Shown: positions 33,810 to 47,514, numbered from the stretch's first letter. The stretch: 64,000 bases of DNA from Oxytricha trifallax (GCA_000711775.1 ARYC01001469.1:1-64000), one strand, 5' to 3'. A program made the numbers and translations. Notes: generated by a model from the letters alone, not told the origin.

Positions 33810-33812
33810 AGT
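33777..33812. repeat. ACTT microsatellite
   Basis: Seven tandem copies of ACTT at 33781-33808 flanked by TTTT and AAGTG. Confidence 0.95.
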
Positions 33813-34079
33813 GATTTACTTATTAACTAATACTTAATTCCTCAAATAAATATTACCGATTTTGATTAAATATTCTCACCTTCTCTATAATTGTATAAAT
33901 TATAATTATTAATAATGTGAATTAAATAAAATAATTAATGCATTATTGAATAAAAATGCATAAGTATAAATGTTATATTATATATCTAAATGAAAAACTT
34001 TCATCATTTGACGTTATCTCTTATTCATCATCTAGTCTTTCTTGTCATCTTTCCTTGGTCGTTCAGCGAAGTTTACTAC

Positions 34080-36060
34080 TTCTACCATTACTACCATACT
34101 CGGGAGGACCCCAGTAAATATAAATATTTATAAACATTTACTCAAGTATATAAACATTAGTTCCATCGGAAGCATCATCATGATATTTTTTTATATTAGC
34201 GTTATTCATTAATATCTTAACATAAATATTCTTCATAGATTCATTTAAGTGTTATATATTATATTTGTATCTTAAATTCCTCTCTAATGATATGCAGATG
34301 TTATTACTTTATTTGACGCTTTAAACTCAATAAATAGTCTCTCTTGACTTTCTTGCTTTCCTTTCTCCCTATTTATAAGTTATACTCTCCAGTTAGCATT
34401 ATCTAGTCTTTAGTTGAAACCTTTTACTTGAACATTTTACAGTTGGATGCTATTAGTGAAAGCTTTTAAAGGTATGGCTACCACGGATTCGTGCTTAATT
34501 AGATACAAAGAATATGCTGAATATAGTAGTTAACAAAGATTTATGAACATAATAATGAGATTAACAAATAATATAATGAAATCATATCATTTATTATAAT
34601 ATATACATGTAAGCTCATGAATAAGAAACTACCTGGTAATACTCATGCAGAGATAATCCATCATCTAAACTGCATTAATACCCTTTTAAGTAAATATTCC
34701 TATTTGCTACATCTAAAGTAAGTTATACATTACAGGCAATTTTATTGTAAAATACTCTAGTATCTGAGATTTCTTCTTTGTCTGATTGATGAGGGAATTA
34801 TTTATAATGTAATGAAGGGAAATTATTATTATTATGATTCAATATCTACACAGTATTCTTTATTAAGCTTGTTAAGTTAATGAGTGAAGAGATAAACTCC
34901 CTTGCTGTCAGCATCATTTACAGATATGAATCTACTTTGCTATTTAATATTTTACCCAGAAGTTCAACCATAAATTTATTAAAACATTATAATTTTGATA
35001 AAATAGCCTGTCTTATTGCTTGATACTACTCACATATCAAATACAACATGATTAATGTGAATACTAAGCAATTGTAGTAGAAATAAACAGAATGTCTCCT
35101 AAGTTTTTAGGAGCCTTGTAGAAATTTCTGGTCGTTGGCTTGCTGTATTAATTTATTGTAGACTGCTTTCAAGCTAACTTATTCTTTCAGTGGTTTCCTT
35201 CGAATGATAAGCTCGAGGGGGACACAAAATCTTTTGAATTATAAACTAGCTCCTGTATTACTTGCTTTATATTAAATAACCACCTCAAATTCATTTCTTC
35301 AGTATTGCTTGCATTATTCCCAATACATTCCTGATGCACAATCATCTGATTCATAATTTATTTTATGATTTCTTTTTATCAGATCTCTTCATAGGCCATG
35401 AATATAGATTGGATGAAATCAAGATCCTCTAATATCTCAACTACTCATTCTATTTGTATTTCAGTTTAACTCATTCTGAACATAGCTAATAATTTATGTT
35501 AATAAAGGAAGAAATTTGATGTTGTACATATATCATAATGTTATATAAATTGTATGTATTTAATTGGAAATAACATCACTTAAAAAGTGCATGTGAAAAG
35601 CTTATATTTCTCAGCTTAAACATTTGAGAATCACCTTTTACAGAAATAAAACTGTTTTATTATACAAACTATTTAATAGGAATATTAAATTTGACAATAT
35701 TGTTCCTATAATAACAATAAATTCCTTATTTGTTAATCAATCTACTGGTTATCTTTCATTCCATATTATTCTTAATCTTTTTCCATCTGAGTAAAAAGCA
35801 TTTAAACTATTTCTGTAGCTTCTTTTTGTTTGTTTCTCAAGTTTATTAGAACCTATTCCATTTATAGTCTTTCTTATTTTGTTGTTTTATTTTGATTGAT
35901 ATTACTATACTTCATGTTTCTATGTTGTCTGACTCATCAACTGCATATTATAACTCCTAATCTCTTATTAATATCATTTTTGCCTTATTAATACTGCTCT
36001 TTTCATTCTATTGATGCTGAAGTGCATACTGCTTGTCTTCAATTTGTAGGTGCAATTACA
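34080..36060 (-). mobile_element. LINE remnant with 3' end at about 34085, minus strand
   Basis: On the minus strand near 34160-34085, TTGAGTAAATG then ATATTTATATTTACTGGGGT and CCTCCCGAG align with the LINE 3' end at 17968-18020. A GTAGTAATGG-type repeated tail follows. Upstream on the same strand (35340-35100) two open frames (for example NIKQVIQELVYNSKDFVSPS and KETTERISQLESSLQQINTA) are probably ORF2 remnants. No reverse-transcriptase motif was found, so most of the body is too decayed to assign. Confidence 0.45.
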
Positions 36061-36187
36061 ATCTTTAAAAACTTTTAAAATTCTAGGATTCCTCTATCTT
36101 GATGTCTATGATAGAAGATCCTAAAACTGAAGTTTTAATATTTTTAAATTAAGTACTATTAACTATATTTTTAATTTAAATTTCATG

Positions 36188-36241
36188 CGGGACCATTATT
36201 AAATAATAGTCCCGCGGGACCATTATTTAATAATGGTCCCG
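36188..36241. repeat. 54-bp near-perfect palindrome
   Basis: GGGACCATTATTAAATAATA followed by GTCCCGCGGGACC and ATTATTTAATAATGGTCCCG. Each half is itself a hairpin, and the whole is an inverted repeat centred on CGCG, with one visible mismatch pair. Confidence 0.92.
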
Positions 36242-36763
36242 TGACTCTTAATTTTAATGAGTATATTTAACTTAAATTAAGTAAATTTGAAAATTATCAT
36301 ATAAAGCATGCATGAAATCCTAATTGATTTTGGTATATTCTGGGAGGATTCAGAACAATGTTCTTTTTTTTGTCAAAAAAAAATTTTTTCCCTAAAAAAA
36401 TCAGATAAGGAATCAAAAATAGGCACCCAAAAAAAGCAAAAAAGATTAGTGATAAATCTATATGGAACTATGATAATCAAAATGGATTTTTGAGATTCAT
36501 GATTTTTGGTAAGTAAAAATGAAAAAAATGTGATTAAAAAAAAGTTTTTTAAAAATGTTAATTAAAAATGGGGCAGAGATTATAGCATCGGCCACGAACG
36601 AGCTTCAAACTATAACATTTCTAAAATTATATTTATTCATAAATTATATATAGGCATGGCAAAATCTTCTAAAGTTGATGCTTGAAGTTCAAGCAGGTCA
36701 AAAAATTTTGGGAGTTTTTGAACCTTATGAATATGTGTTGTATATATCTTTATAGCAAGTTCA

Positions 36764-37231
36764 ATGTCATAGGTTTCTGTCAGCGATGTATATAGTGCTT
36801 AGTGGGAAGACAAGTCTTTAGCTATTGTTCTTCTAGACATCCTCTCTGCTCTTTTCATTTCTGTATCTTTTGTAGTTTATTTGGAAGACTATCTTGTAGT
36901 AGTTGTCAAGAGCTTCCTGAAAAATCATGGATTACATGGTTTTAGGTCTGGTCTTATGTACACTCCTCATATAGCTCATTCTTTGAAGTTATTCAAAACA
37001 TAAGCAAACAAAAAACATTTTAAATCTCAGTTTCCAATAGAAATGAGGAGAAAACGGTATCGTGAAGGTAAAACATAGATACCAAACGATACAGCAAGAG
37101 CTATCTTAAAACGGTGGAATCATAACTTATAGTAGAAAATTGATAAGTCTAAATTAATAATAAAATAGAGACTTTTATCGACAAAGATAGAGTCGGACTA
37201 CATTTACATTAGTTTTGTAAATTATATTTGA
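36764..37231 (+). CDS. 155-aa ORF with a homeodomain-like stretch
   Basis: ATG 36764 to TGA 37229-37231, uninterrupted in the ciliate code. The first part is hydrophobic (VLLDILSALFISVSFVVYLE). It is followed by KNHGLHGFRSGLMYTPHIAH and then MRRKRYREGKTQIPNDTARA and ILKRWNHNL. The last stretch resembles the start of TALE-type homeodomains (basic RRKR, then L/IP...ILxxW), but the third-helix WFxNxR motif is not seen. A possible intron (GTAAAT...TTTCAG, about 37216-37261) leads to a further open frame (QYFPAIVERGRGFS). The function is tentative. Confidence 0.4.
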
Positions 37232-37419
37232 GATATCTGATTTTATTTTAATACTCTTTCAGCAATACTTCCCAGCTATAGTTGAGAGAGGTAGAGGCTT
37301 CAGTTAATCACAAAAGGACACTGGTATGGAAAGTGATTCAATCTGATGGAGACATTTACGAAAATGAATTTTTGAATAAAAAAGCTGTTCCGATTTTCCA
37401 TACACTATATATTTAGTAA

Positions 37420-38000
37420 GTATTCTAATTGTTATTGATTTTATTGCAAATGCCTTTTATTTTTCTCATTATTTTTCATGAATATCTAACTCAGGCATCT
37501 ACTCTTGAGCTGAAATAATTAAGCTTAGGAATTTCACTATAGACCCCATTTTATATTACCCAAATGACTATCACATGCCATTTCTTGGGCTGCTCTATAT
37601 TTAAAGCTCTTTTGATAAGCAAATGCTTACATCTTGAGGCGGTGTCGCTTTTCTGAGAAAGGTAGAACTTTTTCCTTTATCTTGTAGTATAATGTGCTAG
37701 AACGTAATATCTATTGATCTTTAAAATAATGAATTAGCTCAAAGAACAACAAAAAAGAGGCATTTCGATTCCTGAGCCGATCTGATAAATATGAAACCTT
37801 TATAAGTGACTATTTACCCTTAAGTACTCCCAGGCTCTCACACTTCAATTTCAATTTGACTTCATCTCACCAATGAGAACTAGCACGAATGGCAAGATTG
37901 TCTAAGTTTATTAGTGCTTAGGGGATTTCAAGTTCTCTAAAATCTATCATTATTACTCAGCATCTCCATGCATCTTTGTTTATAGTATCAACTCAAATAC
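37420..38000. other. AT-rich region without clear genes
   Basis: Mixed short frames on both strands with no motif or repeat recognised. Confidence 0.35.
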
Positions 38001-38012
38001 AGTTGACAGATC

Positions 38013-38147
38013 TCACTCTTCGAACTCTTAATGACCGTAAGACCATTTGACATTCGCTAACGCTAATCTTACTATCGTCCATATAGTCTCAGGAATTATT
38101 TGTCTCTTTAAAAATGGTTATATGTCGGCTTGCTCATTTGAATCCAT
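38013..38147 (-). CDS. short coding-like segment (44 aa)
   Basis: ATG 38147 to TGA 38013-38015 in the ciliate code: MDSNEQADIQPFLKRQIIPE then TIWTIVRLALANVKWSYGHQ. It has balanced composition and stands out from the AT-rich flanks. It could be a small gene segment. No family was recognised. Confidence 0.3.
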
Positions 38148-38159
38148 TGGTGCTTAACA

Positions 38160-40160
38160 GAGGTCATGTAGAAGTTTATTTATGTTGTGGTGTTGCAGTA
38201 AATTTGTAATATATCTATTCCTCAACTATTTCCTTCCATGTACTGTTGTGTGTTAGGTCATGCCACTTTGTGATCTTCATTGAGAGTTTCATGTTCAATC
38301 AATACCAACACTTGCAATACTTGAGAAAGTTTCTCTATCTTTCCTCTTATAGTTTAGTTAAATACTGATGTTACAAGTTCTCTGACTCTATTTATTCAGA
38401 GATTACATTCTAAACTATAATTAATTAAGTTATTATTTACATCACATAAAATTTGAACATTCTTTTCACTGCAAATATATTAAATTAATTTAGTTCATCT
38501 ACTTACCATCAGATTGCGCTATTTTAGAAGTTCCATAAGTACTATCTCTTAATTTATATATGATTATTGCTTTTAACTTTCGCTCAATCTTCATCAATCT
38601 ATCATTTAATTTATTAGCATTTTAGTTTTAATGTTGTATAAATTTATATTAAGTATTATAATGTTATTTTTACTAAATGATAAATTATTTATTAAAATTC
38701 AACAAGCTCCATTAATTATTAATTAGGCAAATTAAACAATTCTATTATTGTTTAAACTGAGATATTAATCATAATTAAAGAAAAATAATCAATTGAGAGT
38801 AATTAATTATCTTTAGAGCAATATTCCTTCTCAAAGTTACGATTCTATTATATTTAAATATAAAAAATAAGTATTAAATTTCTTTATAAAGTAATTTAAT
38901 ATAGCTATTTATGAGATATCTCACTTAATTTATTGGTAATTCTTTCAATTTAGGAAAGTTAATATATATACTATTCTAATTTATTCGATAAAAGAATGGC
39001 GAAGTGTAATTGATTTAATATTCCTGCGTCAATGACTATTTATTTTTGTTAAACTTTTTTTACTAGCTTTTTATTAGCAACATAGTCGTTATTTTGCTGT
39101 TGTATTGTATGCATAATTAGTTGTATAGGTCTACAGATTTATTTATGATCCTGTTAGAACAGATTTTTAATTTGTCATCAATTATAATACGTGATGATTT
39201 ATGACCAGGGAAAGTTGAGAAATCTTTTCTGATTAATACTGCTTAAAAATTAATTTTAATGCATGAGATACTGTTTAGTAAAAAGATTTAGTCATTATTA
39301 TTAATAGAGCTCAAATATTACTTCAAACTAATTCTTAAATTGTTATTCATAAATTTATTGGACAAACTATCATTTGTTTACTAAAAAAATGTTAGTTTGC
39401 TTTGAAATAGGTTATAGTTAGCTTTTTATATTTTTCATTGTAAATTTTCTTCTTTGGTGACTTAATGTTGTAATTGATGTAATAACCAGTAATTTTATTT
39501 CTATTGTGAATCATTTAACAAGCTTTAGAAACAGTCATTTTTTCAGAGCCATAATTATAAGGCTAAATTGCTGTTATTAATAAAATTTAGTGATATAACA
39601 TCTCATTATCTATTTATTGGATGACTAAATCTATCTATATATATAGAGTCCCCCTTAATATAGAATTTACAATAGATTAGGTTGAAGAATAGCTTTGCTT
39701 TCAGTAGTGTGAATAACTTTATTTTATTTTAATTAATTCTACAAATTCGAGTATTTGCAAACTTAATCCTTTAATGCTCTATGAGTGTTAGAAACTTGAG
39801 TAGCTAATTGAAAATTAATTGAATAAAACTACAAATACTAATAAGAACTTCTATAGTCAGATGCTGATTAAGCTAAATCACTTACATAATTTTGAAGTCA
39901 GAGAAGGACGTTATAATTATCTTTTAATGGCTCTATTGAGTAAACTACAAATTCAAATATACAAGTGTTTTGGTTGTTTATACAAAAAAGTAGATAAATA
40001 TTTCAATATGTCTAGGAGTAAGATTAAGAAGATTAAGAGGAAGATGAATCTATATAAAAGTTATTTCCATTTTCGATTGTTATTATAAGTATCAGTTTTA
40101 TTTTTAATTATTAGTCAACAAGTTAATTTATTAATTCTACATATGAATAACAATAACAAT
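38160..40160. other. AT-rich region without clear genes
   Basis: AT-rich. An open frame at 39819-40088 (basic, Lys/Asn/Tyr-rich) has the composition expected of random AT-rich DNA and no motif. Confidence 0.4.
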
Positions 40161-40164
40161 AATA

Positions 40165-41306
40165 AAAAAAACAATATTTGATCCCATGAGGTCTCTAGGG
40201 AACCCCAATCTTAAATATATAGTAATATGCAAGGGTCAAGACCTATTATAAATTATTATTCAATAAATTAGTAATGAAGACATCACTAAACTAAATTTAA
40301 ACTTCTCTTCTTCATCTTCTTCTGTTTCTTTCACTGACCTTTTCTTTGCCTCTTTCTTGATTAATCAGTTTCATTTCGAGAAGATTTTTGATTCCTATTT
40401 GATTAGTTAATTAGCTTTAAGAGAAACCGCACTCACTTATATATCTCTACGCTGTAGCTCTTTGAGAAAGAAAGGAACTAACTACTTTATTAGTTAAATC
40501 TCGTTATTTTTGAATTTGGTAATCTTATTTTGCTCTTTTGGAGCCAATTAGTATTCATGAGAGGATCAATATCACATCACCTTTTTTTACTTTTGGCTAT
40601 CTACTATGAAGTCAATTTATGTAAATCTCTTTGGATCTTACAAGATCTAAATGTTTAGTAGTCGTTATTTGGTATTATACTTATATTATATAATGTAGAC
40701 TTTGTCTAAGTGAATAAGAACTATTGAATATCTGATAAGATTCTTTCTTCAGATAAGTTGATGGCATATTTTCAGTTCCTACTATTGTTTTCTGTGATTT
40801 ATAAAACATGGGAGGTTGTGGTTTAGTATTTCCTTTAATTTATCAAAATATGTGACAATACTGTGAGGAAGGTTTTATCCATTTGCATGTGTATGGTGTT
40901 CTGGTTCAGGAATTTTTGCTTTTTGGTGATAGAGAAAAATATTTGATGATTAATTGCACAAAACTATATATTGCTTGAAATTCTATTACTTTTGATTTTC
41001 TTTTTCTTCAGCTATTTATTAGCGTTAACTCTTATTGATAAATTTTTTTCTCGGTTTTTAGGCATTTATATTGAATATGGGGGATGTATCCCTCAAATTA
41101 TAAGAAAGTAAGGAATTCGGAGCCTTTAGAGGTTTGTGATTTGCTTCTATCTATTGGAGTTTATTTTTTCCCTTAATTTTGGATGTTTGTTGATTCATGT
41201 AGTAAATATAGTATCTAGCAATTTTATCATTACTATCATTGGAGATTATTTGGTCATAGTCTTCATTCACCTGAGAAGTAGACTTCTTCTTCGTTTTGTT
41301 TTAATC
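40165..41306 (-). mobile_element. LINE 3' portion, minus strand
   Basis: The minus-strand 3' end is ATAGGTCTTGACCCTTGCAT and ATTTAAGATTGGGGTTCCCT, followed by AATAACAATAATAA. It closely matches the plus-strand LINE end at 54520-54597. The open frame 41306-40749 (185 aa, TGA 40749-40751) encodes DQIISNDSNDKIARYYIYYM, PNSLLSYNLRDTSPIF and HHTHANGQNLPHSIVTYF. A second frame at 40600-40380 is Gln/Lys-rich. These are LINE C-terminal remnants; no catalytic motif is visible. Confidence 0.6.
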
Positions 41307-42489
41307 TCAGGTGTCGAGAATTTAAGGAAAAATAAATATTGAGAAGAAGTTTCTTATTTTGAGGAATCTTTGTCTGATTCCCATTCATATACTTGTCTAT
41401 TGTTAGAAATCTTACGAAAGTGAGCTTGTTCAGAGCTATTAAAAGTGCTAAAGATTCTTCTCGTGGTGAAGGAACTTCGTATTAGAAAGTATAGTGGTAA
41501 GAGATTGTTTAAAGAACTTGTTAATGATTTAACCTAGGAACCGCCAATCTAATTTAATAATTTACATTATAAATAAATGATGAGATTTCTGTTTTTATCA
41601 TTTTGTAAAAGGATTTATAGTCATAAGAAGTATGAAGTATATGAAAATTATATTTTAATAGAAAAGTTATTTCTTTAAAATTAACTGCCTACAATTTGAT
41701 TAATTATTAAATTTATTAATTATACTTTCAATAATATTAAAAGGAAATAGATACACATATGAATAGATTTGCAACAGTATATGCATATTCAATATAATAT
41801 AGTAAACAATAAATAAAATAGTGTAGATTTAACCAAATGCTTCCGAAAATTAAAATTTCCTATTCTAATCTTAAAGTATAATAATATGTGATAGTATTTA
41901 CATTACATTTAATAAAATAAATATAAGGTAAATACAAGAAGGAACTAAAATTTATATATTATTTTTAGTATTTTTCTTCTATATGGATAATAATTTTTTT
42001 TAATAATGTTTACGAATCACTTAAGTATAAATAAAGAGAAGCAACTTCTTGAATAAGTTTTTATACAAAGGTAAAGTTTTAGCACAAATCTAAAGATTAA
42101 GAAATTGAACTAAGATCAAGATAGATTAAAAACTTATTAAAAGTAAAGAACAGTCTAGTTGTGGCTAACTCCAACTACAATTTTCATAAATAGCTTTTAT
42201 TTTTTACTTTTAACTATTATCACATCACAAATTAAGGATTCATTACAGTGAAGTATGTATGACCAAAGGGATATTTACAATTAATCAAGTTACCATAATT
42301 TAATTTTATGAATAGGTAATGGCTTCTAGTTAAGTCAGATTAAATTTATTAATTATAGTAAAACATTAAATCTTATATTTATAAATATATTAAAATCCCA
42401 AATTTAAATTACATTATCATTCTATATTTGTTCCAGGAATAATAACAAAAATATCTCTGTATACGATAATTAATTATTTCTTAATTAAT

Positions 42490-44740
42490 AAGAGATATAT
42501 ATTGTATTAGGGGGGGCTAAATAGAGAAAGCAATTAAAAGTAAACAAAAGAAATTAAACTTCCGGGGTATGTGAAAAAGAACAAATAAATTTAGACAAAA
42601 TAATAAAAAATCTTTTCCAACCACTTTGAATATTCAAAGTATGGATAAATCGGTAAAAACCAGATAAAACTAAAATTATTAATCTTACAATAATAAAAGT
42701 TATAAAACTCAATCAACATCTCTATCATCCAACCGTCTATTCTATTTCTAATACCCATAAAATGATGCAGAGAGGTGGGTAAGGAGAAACGTGAGATTTG
42801 AAGAAAATTAGAGGAGTAAGAGACAAGTAGAAGCTATCAGCCGCAAGAAGTAAATCTTAGCTTAAACGATAAAATTAAAAATATTTCTGCAAAATTTTAG
42901 TGGCCCCTACTCCAAAATGAATCAGGATCAGATGATGAGGGAACTAGAAAGTGGATAATCTGATTTAAATGAGTTTTTGGAGACGAAACCAAAGATAATT
43001 ATGGGTTTAAAAAGCTAAGAGATTACCCAGACGTAAATTGTTAGGAATTATAATATACAATAGAAATATAGAAGATTATTAAATATTTATTTACATTAAA
43101 TTGAATACTTTTAATTGCTATGCTGGTTGATTAGTTTCACTCACTACCAGTACATATAAAAATAAACATATAAAAACTATCAAATTTATATAAATCTTAA
43201 CTTGTAAGAGCAGTAACTTACTTAAGATTTTTGATTTTCGCAATAAACAGAAAGGATCTGGAAAGATGCTGTTCTCAACGAATGATGATATGCATGTTAT
43301 TTTATGAGTATAAAAATGGCAAAACTGATTAGGTTGTTTACCCCCCCCCCATTTTTTTAAGTATTCAATATTGATTATTTTATAATAAAGACCTATTTTC
43401 TATCTATACAGCATAAATGGGGGAGTACTAACAATAAAAAAGAGGAGAATACTAAATGAATACAATGAAAGCCTTGAGAAAATTCCTGTTTTTAATTCTA
43501 TGGAATATGGGAGGATTGACTCTACACACTATCTCAATTCTATTCCTACAATAATACAACAAAGAAGTCAAAGAACTTAAGGTTATAGTAAATATTAATG
43601 AAAAGGTTGATTATGCAAAATTGTTTTGTCATAACAAGAATAATAGTGATATAAGCCTTTAACTATCTCTTTAAATCGATTACCAAAAATTTATATAAAA
43701 AATAACTAAATAACCAACTCCAGAGTATGGTAACACATTCAAAAGGAAATCTCCTTTATCAAGTTTTCTCAGTTGCAGAAACAACACAATTGGAGTAAAA
43801 ACAATTGAAATTAACAGTCCATAAGCTGATAATGTTAAAAATATAAAATTAAAATTCCGGGAAAGTTACCTAAGAATGACTGACAAAGGTAAAAACAGTA
43901 AGAATAACGGAAGTTAGGAAACAATGCTAGAGAACATTTATAAATGGAAAAAAGAAACTATAACTAATTATTTGGAAATTCAAATAAGATGAGGGTGAAT
44001 TGGAGAAAAAACACAAAAACAAACAATTGTTACCAGCAATTTTATGAACATCTGAATTCTTATCAAAGAGTGCTAATGATTATGCTTACCATAAGAATAA
44101 TAGTGATTGTTACCAAAAAACCAAAAAACGATATAAAGAGTAAACAGAGACATAGAGTAGTGTCTAGACAGGAATGATATAAAGGGATCCAATTGCTAGG
44201 TAAAGAGGCTAACCAAGAATAAAATATAATTGCAGCTAATAATCAAACTGTAGTTGAAAAATAACGGATAAGTTTTAACCGAAAAATTAACAACAAAATA
44301 GACCACATAACACCACGATAATCCTTACATTGATAGCAGAAGTTAAGAGTAGATAACAAACAAGGCTAAAGATAAATTTATTACGAATGAGGAAGAGTGC
44401 CAAATATTCTTTGACATTGAAGAAGTTGAAAAAAGTATGAAAGAATACAACTTAATTGACGGAAATAATGTTTTTTATGGGGAGATGCTAGTGAAATTGA
44501 AAAACTTAGGAGAACTTACTGTGTAGAAGTAGTAGAATGCAGGAACATTGAATCATTTCTAAGTACCTAAAGAAAGGGGGTTGGTATTATTAAGTAAATA
44601 AATAGGGAAAAAATATACTGATGTTGAGAATACAAAACCAATAGTAGCGAACTCAAAAATAAGCATAATTATAGAAAGGGTGACATTAAACAAAATTAAC
44701 AATATAAAAGACTATTACTGCATAACAGGAAATTTATAAA
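42490..44740 (+). mobile_element. LINE fragment: endonuclease-like and N-terminal reverse-transcriptase parts
   Basis: The frame 43456-43992 starts with a probable endonuclease N-terminus. The frame across about 44340-44740 encodes NEEECQIFFDIEEVEKSMKE, DGNNVFYGEMLVKLKNLG and TKPIVANSKISIIIERVTLN. This corresponds to the K-x-x-G-x-D and RPI...KI.E motifs at the start of LINE reverse-transcriptase domains. The RT palm motifs are absent because the element stops at about 44740. It has lost its 3' end, unlike the other copies. Confidence 0.6.
43456..43992 (+). CDS. LINE endonuclease-like N-terminal ORF (178 aa)
   Basis: ATG 43456 to TGA 43990-43992, uninterrupted with TAA/TAG as Gln. Near the start FLFLILWNMGGLTLHTIS resembles the opening of APE-type LINE endonucleases (the WNINGL-like strand). 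The catalytic Glu, Asp and SDH motifs were not recognised, so the domain is diverged or incomplete. The reverse-transcriptase part follows about 350 bases downstream. Confidence 0.4.
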
Positions 44741-45878
44741 TAGGCAATAAATAAAAATAAAGTATTTATATTAATCATGATAAATAATAATATGATTATA
44801 GAAATTAAATTGAAAATAATAAGAATTGTAATTATAATAATAAAAAACGAAATTCTGTAAAAAATGATTGGTCATCATCTTTCTTTTACTCATCATCTTA
44901 TCAAAGTTATATTTGGCTTCTAAGTTTGCAAGTTCTTTAGTCCTGCCTAGCACTTGTTAAATGCCTTCTGTGGACTTACAAGCTAAAACCGCTATTAAGA
45001 AAAATAAAGAAATATTTATTAATACATACAATATTACTAAGTGAATAGCCTCCACCTAAGTCTTATCTTTAAGAATACTAATACTACATTCAATTTCAAA
45101 ATAAATTAATATGTTATAAATATTAAATATAATAGGAGTAATAAATCTAAAAATAATTCAATAAGGAAAAGTAAGAGCAGATAGATTTATGTGTTAATTG
45201 ATTGATACATGTTAAAGCCTATTAATTAGTTCTAAAAGATAAATATATATAAATATAATAGTAGCGAGCCGAATCATAATAAGAAAGTATAATAATTAAA
45301 TTGAATGAGAAATTGCAAAAGGGTAATATAATTATTAACTGTTTCGAAAAAAACTAAAAAAAGAATGAGATAAAGGTAATAAATAATCGAAGATGTTGTT
45401 TTATAAAAACTCAAATAAGATATTTCTGATTTTATAAGAAAAAAGGCTATTTTAAAATTTGAGATTAAATTCTTTATTTGGATAGGGATGAACAATAAGA
45501 AGCTCCTGAAGGAGCAGTTAAAGAAATAAAAGACAATTTTGGAAAGTAGATTTTTGTCATTTTGGGGGCATTTTTATAAAATTGGAATTATTCATAAAAA
45601 TATTTAATTTTACTTGAAAATATCCAAAATCCCATATTTTAAGAAATATGGGTCAAATTCCAGTGATTGTCAAGTATGGTGGTATTGAAAACTTTCATTA
45701 CTAGAAATGTCATTCACGACGTGTCTAATTCGAAGAAATGACTTGGAATCCAATAGTCACATGGCAGGGCGACTCTAAGGGGACTTGAAATTCCCTCTTA
45801 TTATATATATTCATTGCTTTTCAGCTCAAACTTAAAATGCCATAATCAAGGTCATCTAGACCCGCTAGCATTCTATAG

Positions 45879-46020
45879 CCCAAAACCCTTTCAGTAGTTT
45901 GATTGAGTTTTTTTGATTGATAAAAGAAGACTATTAGTGCATACTTTATTAGGGTTTTAATATGGTTTATGTAGGGGTTTAATGCTTAAATATTACAAAT
46001 TTAAGTGAGTATAACAAGCG
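45879..46020 (-). repeat. TBE terminal repeat, left end of the inverted copy
   Basis: CCCAAAACCCTTTCAGTAGT followed by TTGATTGAG and GGGTTTTAATATGG units; reverse complement of 50150-50272. Confidence 0.88.
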
Positions 46021-46035
46021 AGTTTTTAAAATATT

Positions 46036-47483
46036 TCACACAAACATAAGCTTAGAGTCATGTGGCAGTTCTCTGAATTTTATCCTTCTAAGTTGATGTT
46101 TGATTGTTTCTATTGTTTGTTAATTCTCTTAGCTTGGCTTGATAATAGTTGAGTATGCAAGTTCTCTGAGACCTCCATTTATTTTATTTTTATCGAGATA
46201 TTACTTGATTCTCTGCTTAGAATCTTTCTCACATCTGCAGCTAAAGTATTCATTCTTGTCATGCCGCTCTCTATTATTATTACTACTAGAGCCCAGATAT
46301 CTCATTAAGTGTCTCCATCTCTCCAATCCTCTCTCTCTGGAAATATCCATGAGTGCCGTATACATTTCCTTATGCAGAGGCTTGCACTCTTTGAGCTCTG
46401 TTGAAGTCAATAATATAATCTCTAAGAGGCTGAAGGTTCATCATGATGTTCTCTGGCTTTAAGTCTCTATGAACATATTCTAGCTTGTGAAGCTCTTCTA
46501 TCCCCTCAACTATCTGCTATATTATCTAGCTAATTTATCTCTGACATCTATTGTCAGATAAGAATTCTCTGTAAATCATTTCTAGTAAAGGAAGCCTGAA
46601 AGCTACATGATCTTTACCAAGCAAAATAGCATCAAGCTAGATGATATGCCTGCACTCATTTAACTTTGCCTTTAAAAGAGCATAATACTTATAAGCAAAT
46701 TCCATTTGGAACTTGTCATCAGCAAGTAAGTAATTGAAAGGATATATCTTGTAAGCATATTAGTCATTTGTAATGACTCTCTTCTCTATTTTATCTTCTA
46801 GAGTGAGATAGCTTTCTAGGCAAGAATCTAAGTCAATAATTTTTAATATGGGAATCTTCATTGCCTCTATTTTTACCATGATTTTATTGATCTCCGATAC
46901 TGGAAAGTTCTTGACTGCTTTCTTCATTTTAACTTACTTCTAGACTTCAACTCTAAGAGACTCCACTGGATTTCTTGATCTTCTCTTTTAGAGGAATCTA
47001 TTTCCTGTAGGTTCATTAATAAAGACAAAACTTTAATTGTGCTTTTTCTTTGAGTGCCCTTTGATGTCTCTAGTATGAGAATTTGGCTTCTCACAGAACT
47101 CACAGACATACTTCCCATCTTTCTTTTAATACTTGAGATATAACCTTGGCATATCGTTGTGTATATCTCTCAAGTGTCTCTTAGAAGTTGACTTGTAAGG
47201 GAAAACTTTATTGTATTCCTTGCATTAATAGTCAACTTTGGCTGGTATTTATTAATGCTCTATGGCTGGTTGTTTAACTTCCTCTTCAATTTGCAAAGCC
47301 TCTTTGATAACCTCCTACTTAACTTATATTTAAATATCAAAGCTAGACTGGTCAAAGTTGCCATAAGTAGGCTCCCACTTAGTATAAGCGTCTCTGGTCT
47401 CTACTTTTCTTGGTTTGCTGGAATGATAACTTTTATTGACTTGATCCAAGTAATGCCGCTCTTCTCAACAGGTTATCGCTCAT
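46036..47483 (-). pseudogene. TBE 57-kDa zinc-finger/kinase-like gene (inverted copy), frameshifted
   Basis: Starts MSDNLLRRAALLGSSQQKLS at 47483 and ends at TGA 46036-46038. It keeps the TGG codon (DAYTKWEPTYGNFDQ) that is TGA in the copy at 20661, but an extra A in the CAGCAAACC region just upstream shifts the frame. Both zinc fingers and the HRDLKPEN region are still recognisable by homology. Comparing the copies shows that the kinase half has DFN instead of DFG and a PER instead of APE motif in all of them. Confidence 0.85.
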
Positions 47484-47514
47484 TTTAGTTTTCTGATATA
47501 TTTTATTATAATAT

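Noticed and set aside
43338-43352. Poly-C run and the poly-G run near 42506 as element ends
   Set aside because: The flanking sequences are not inverted repeats of each other, so they do not define a TIR element.
45501-45516. GCTCCTGAAGGAGC hairpin as a transcription terminator
   Set aside because: Bacterial-type terminators are not expected in a ciliate, and no gene ends there.
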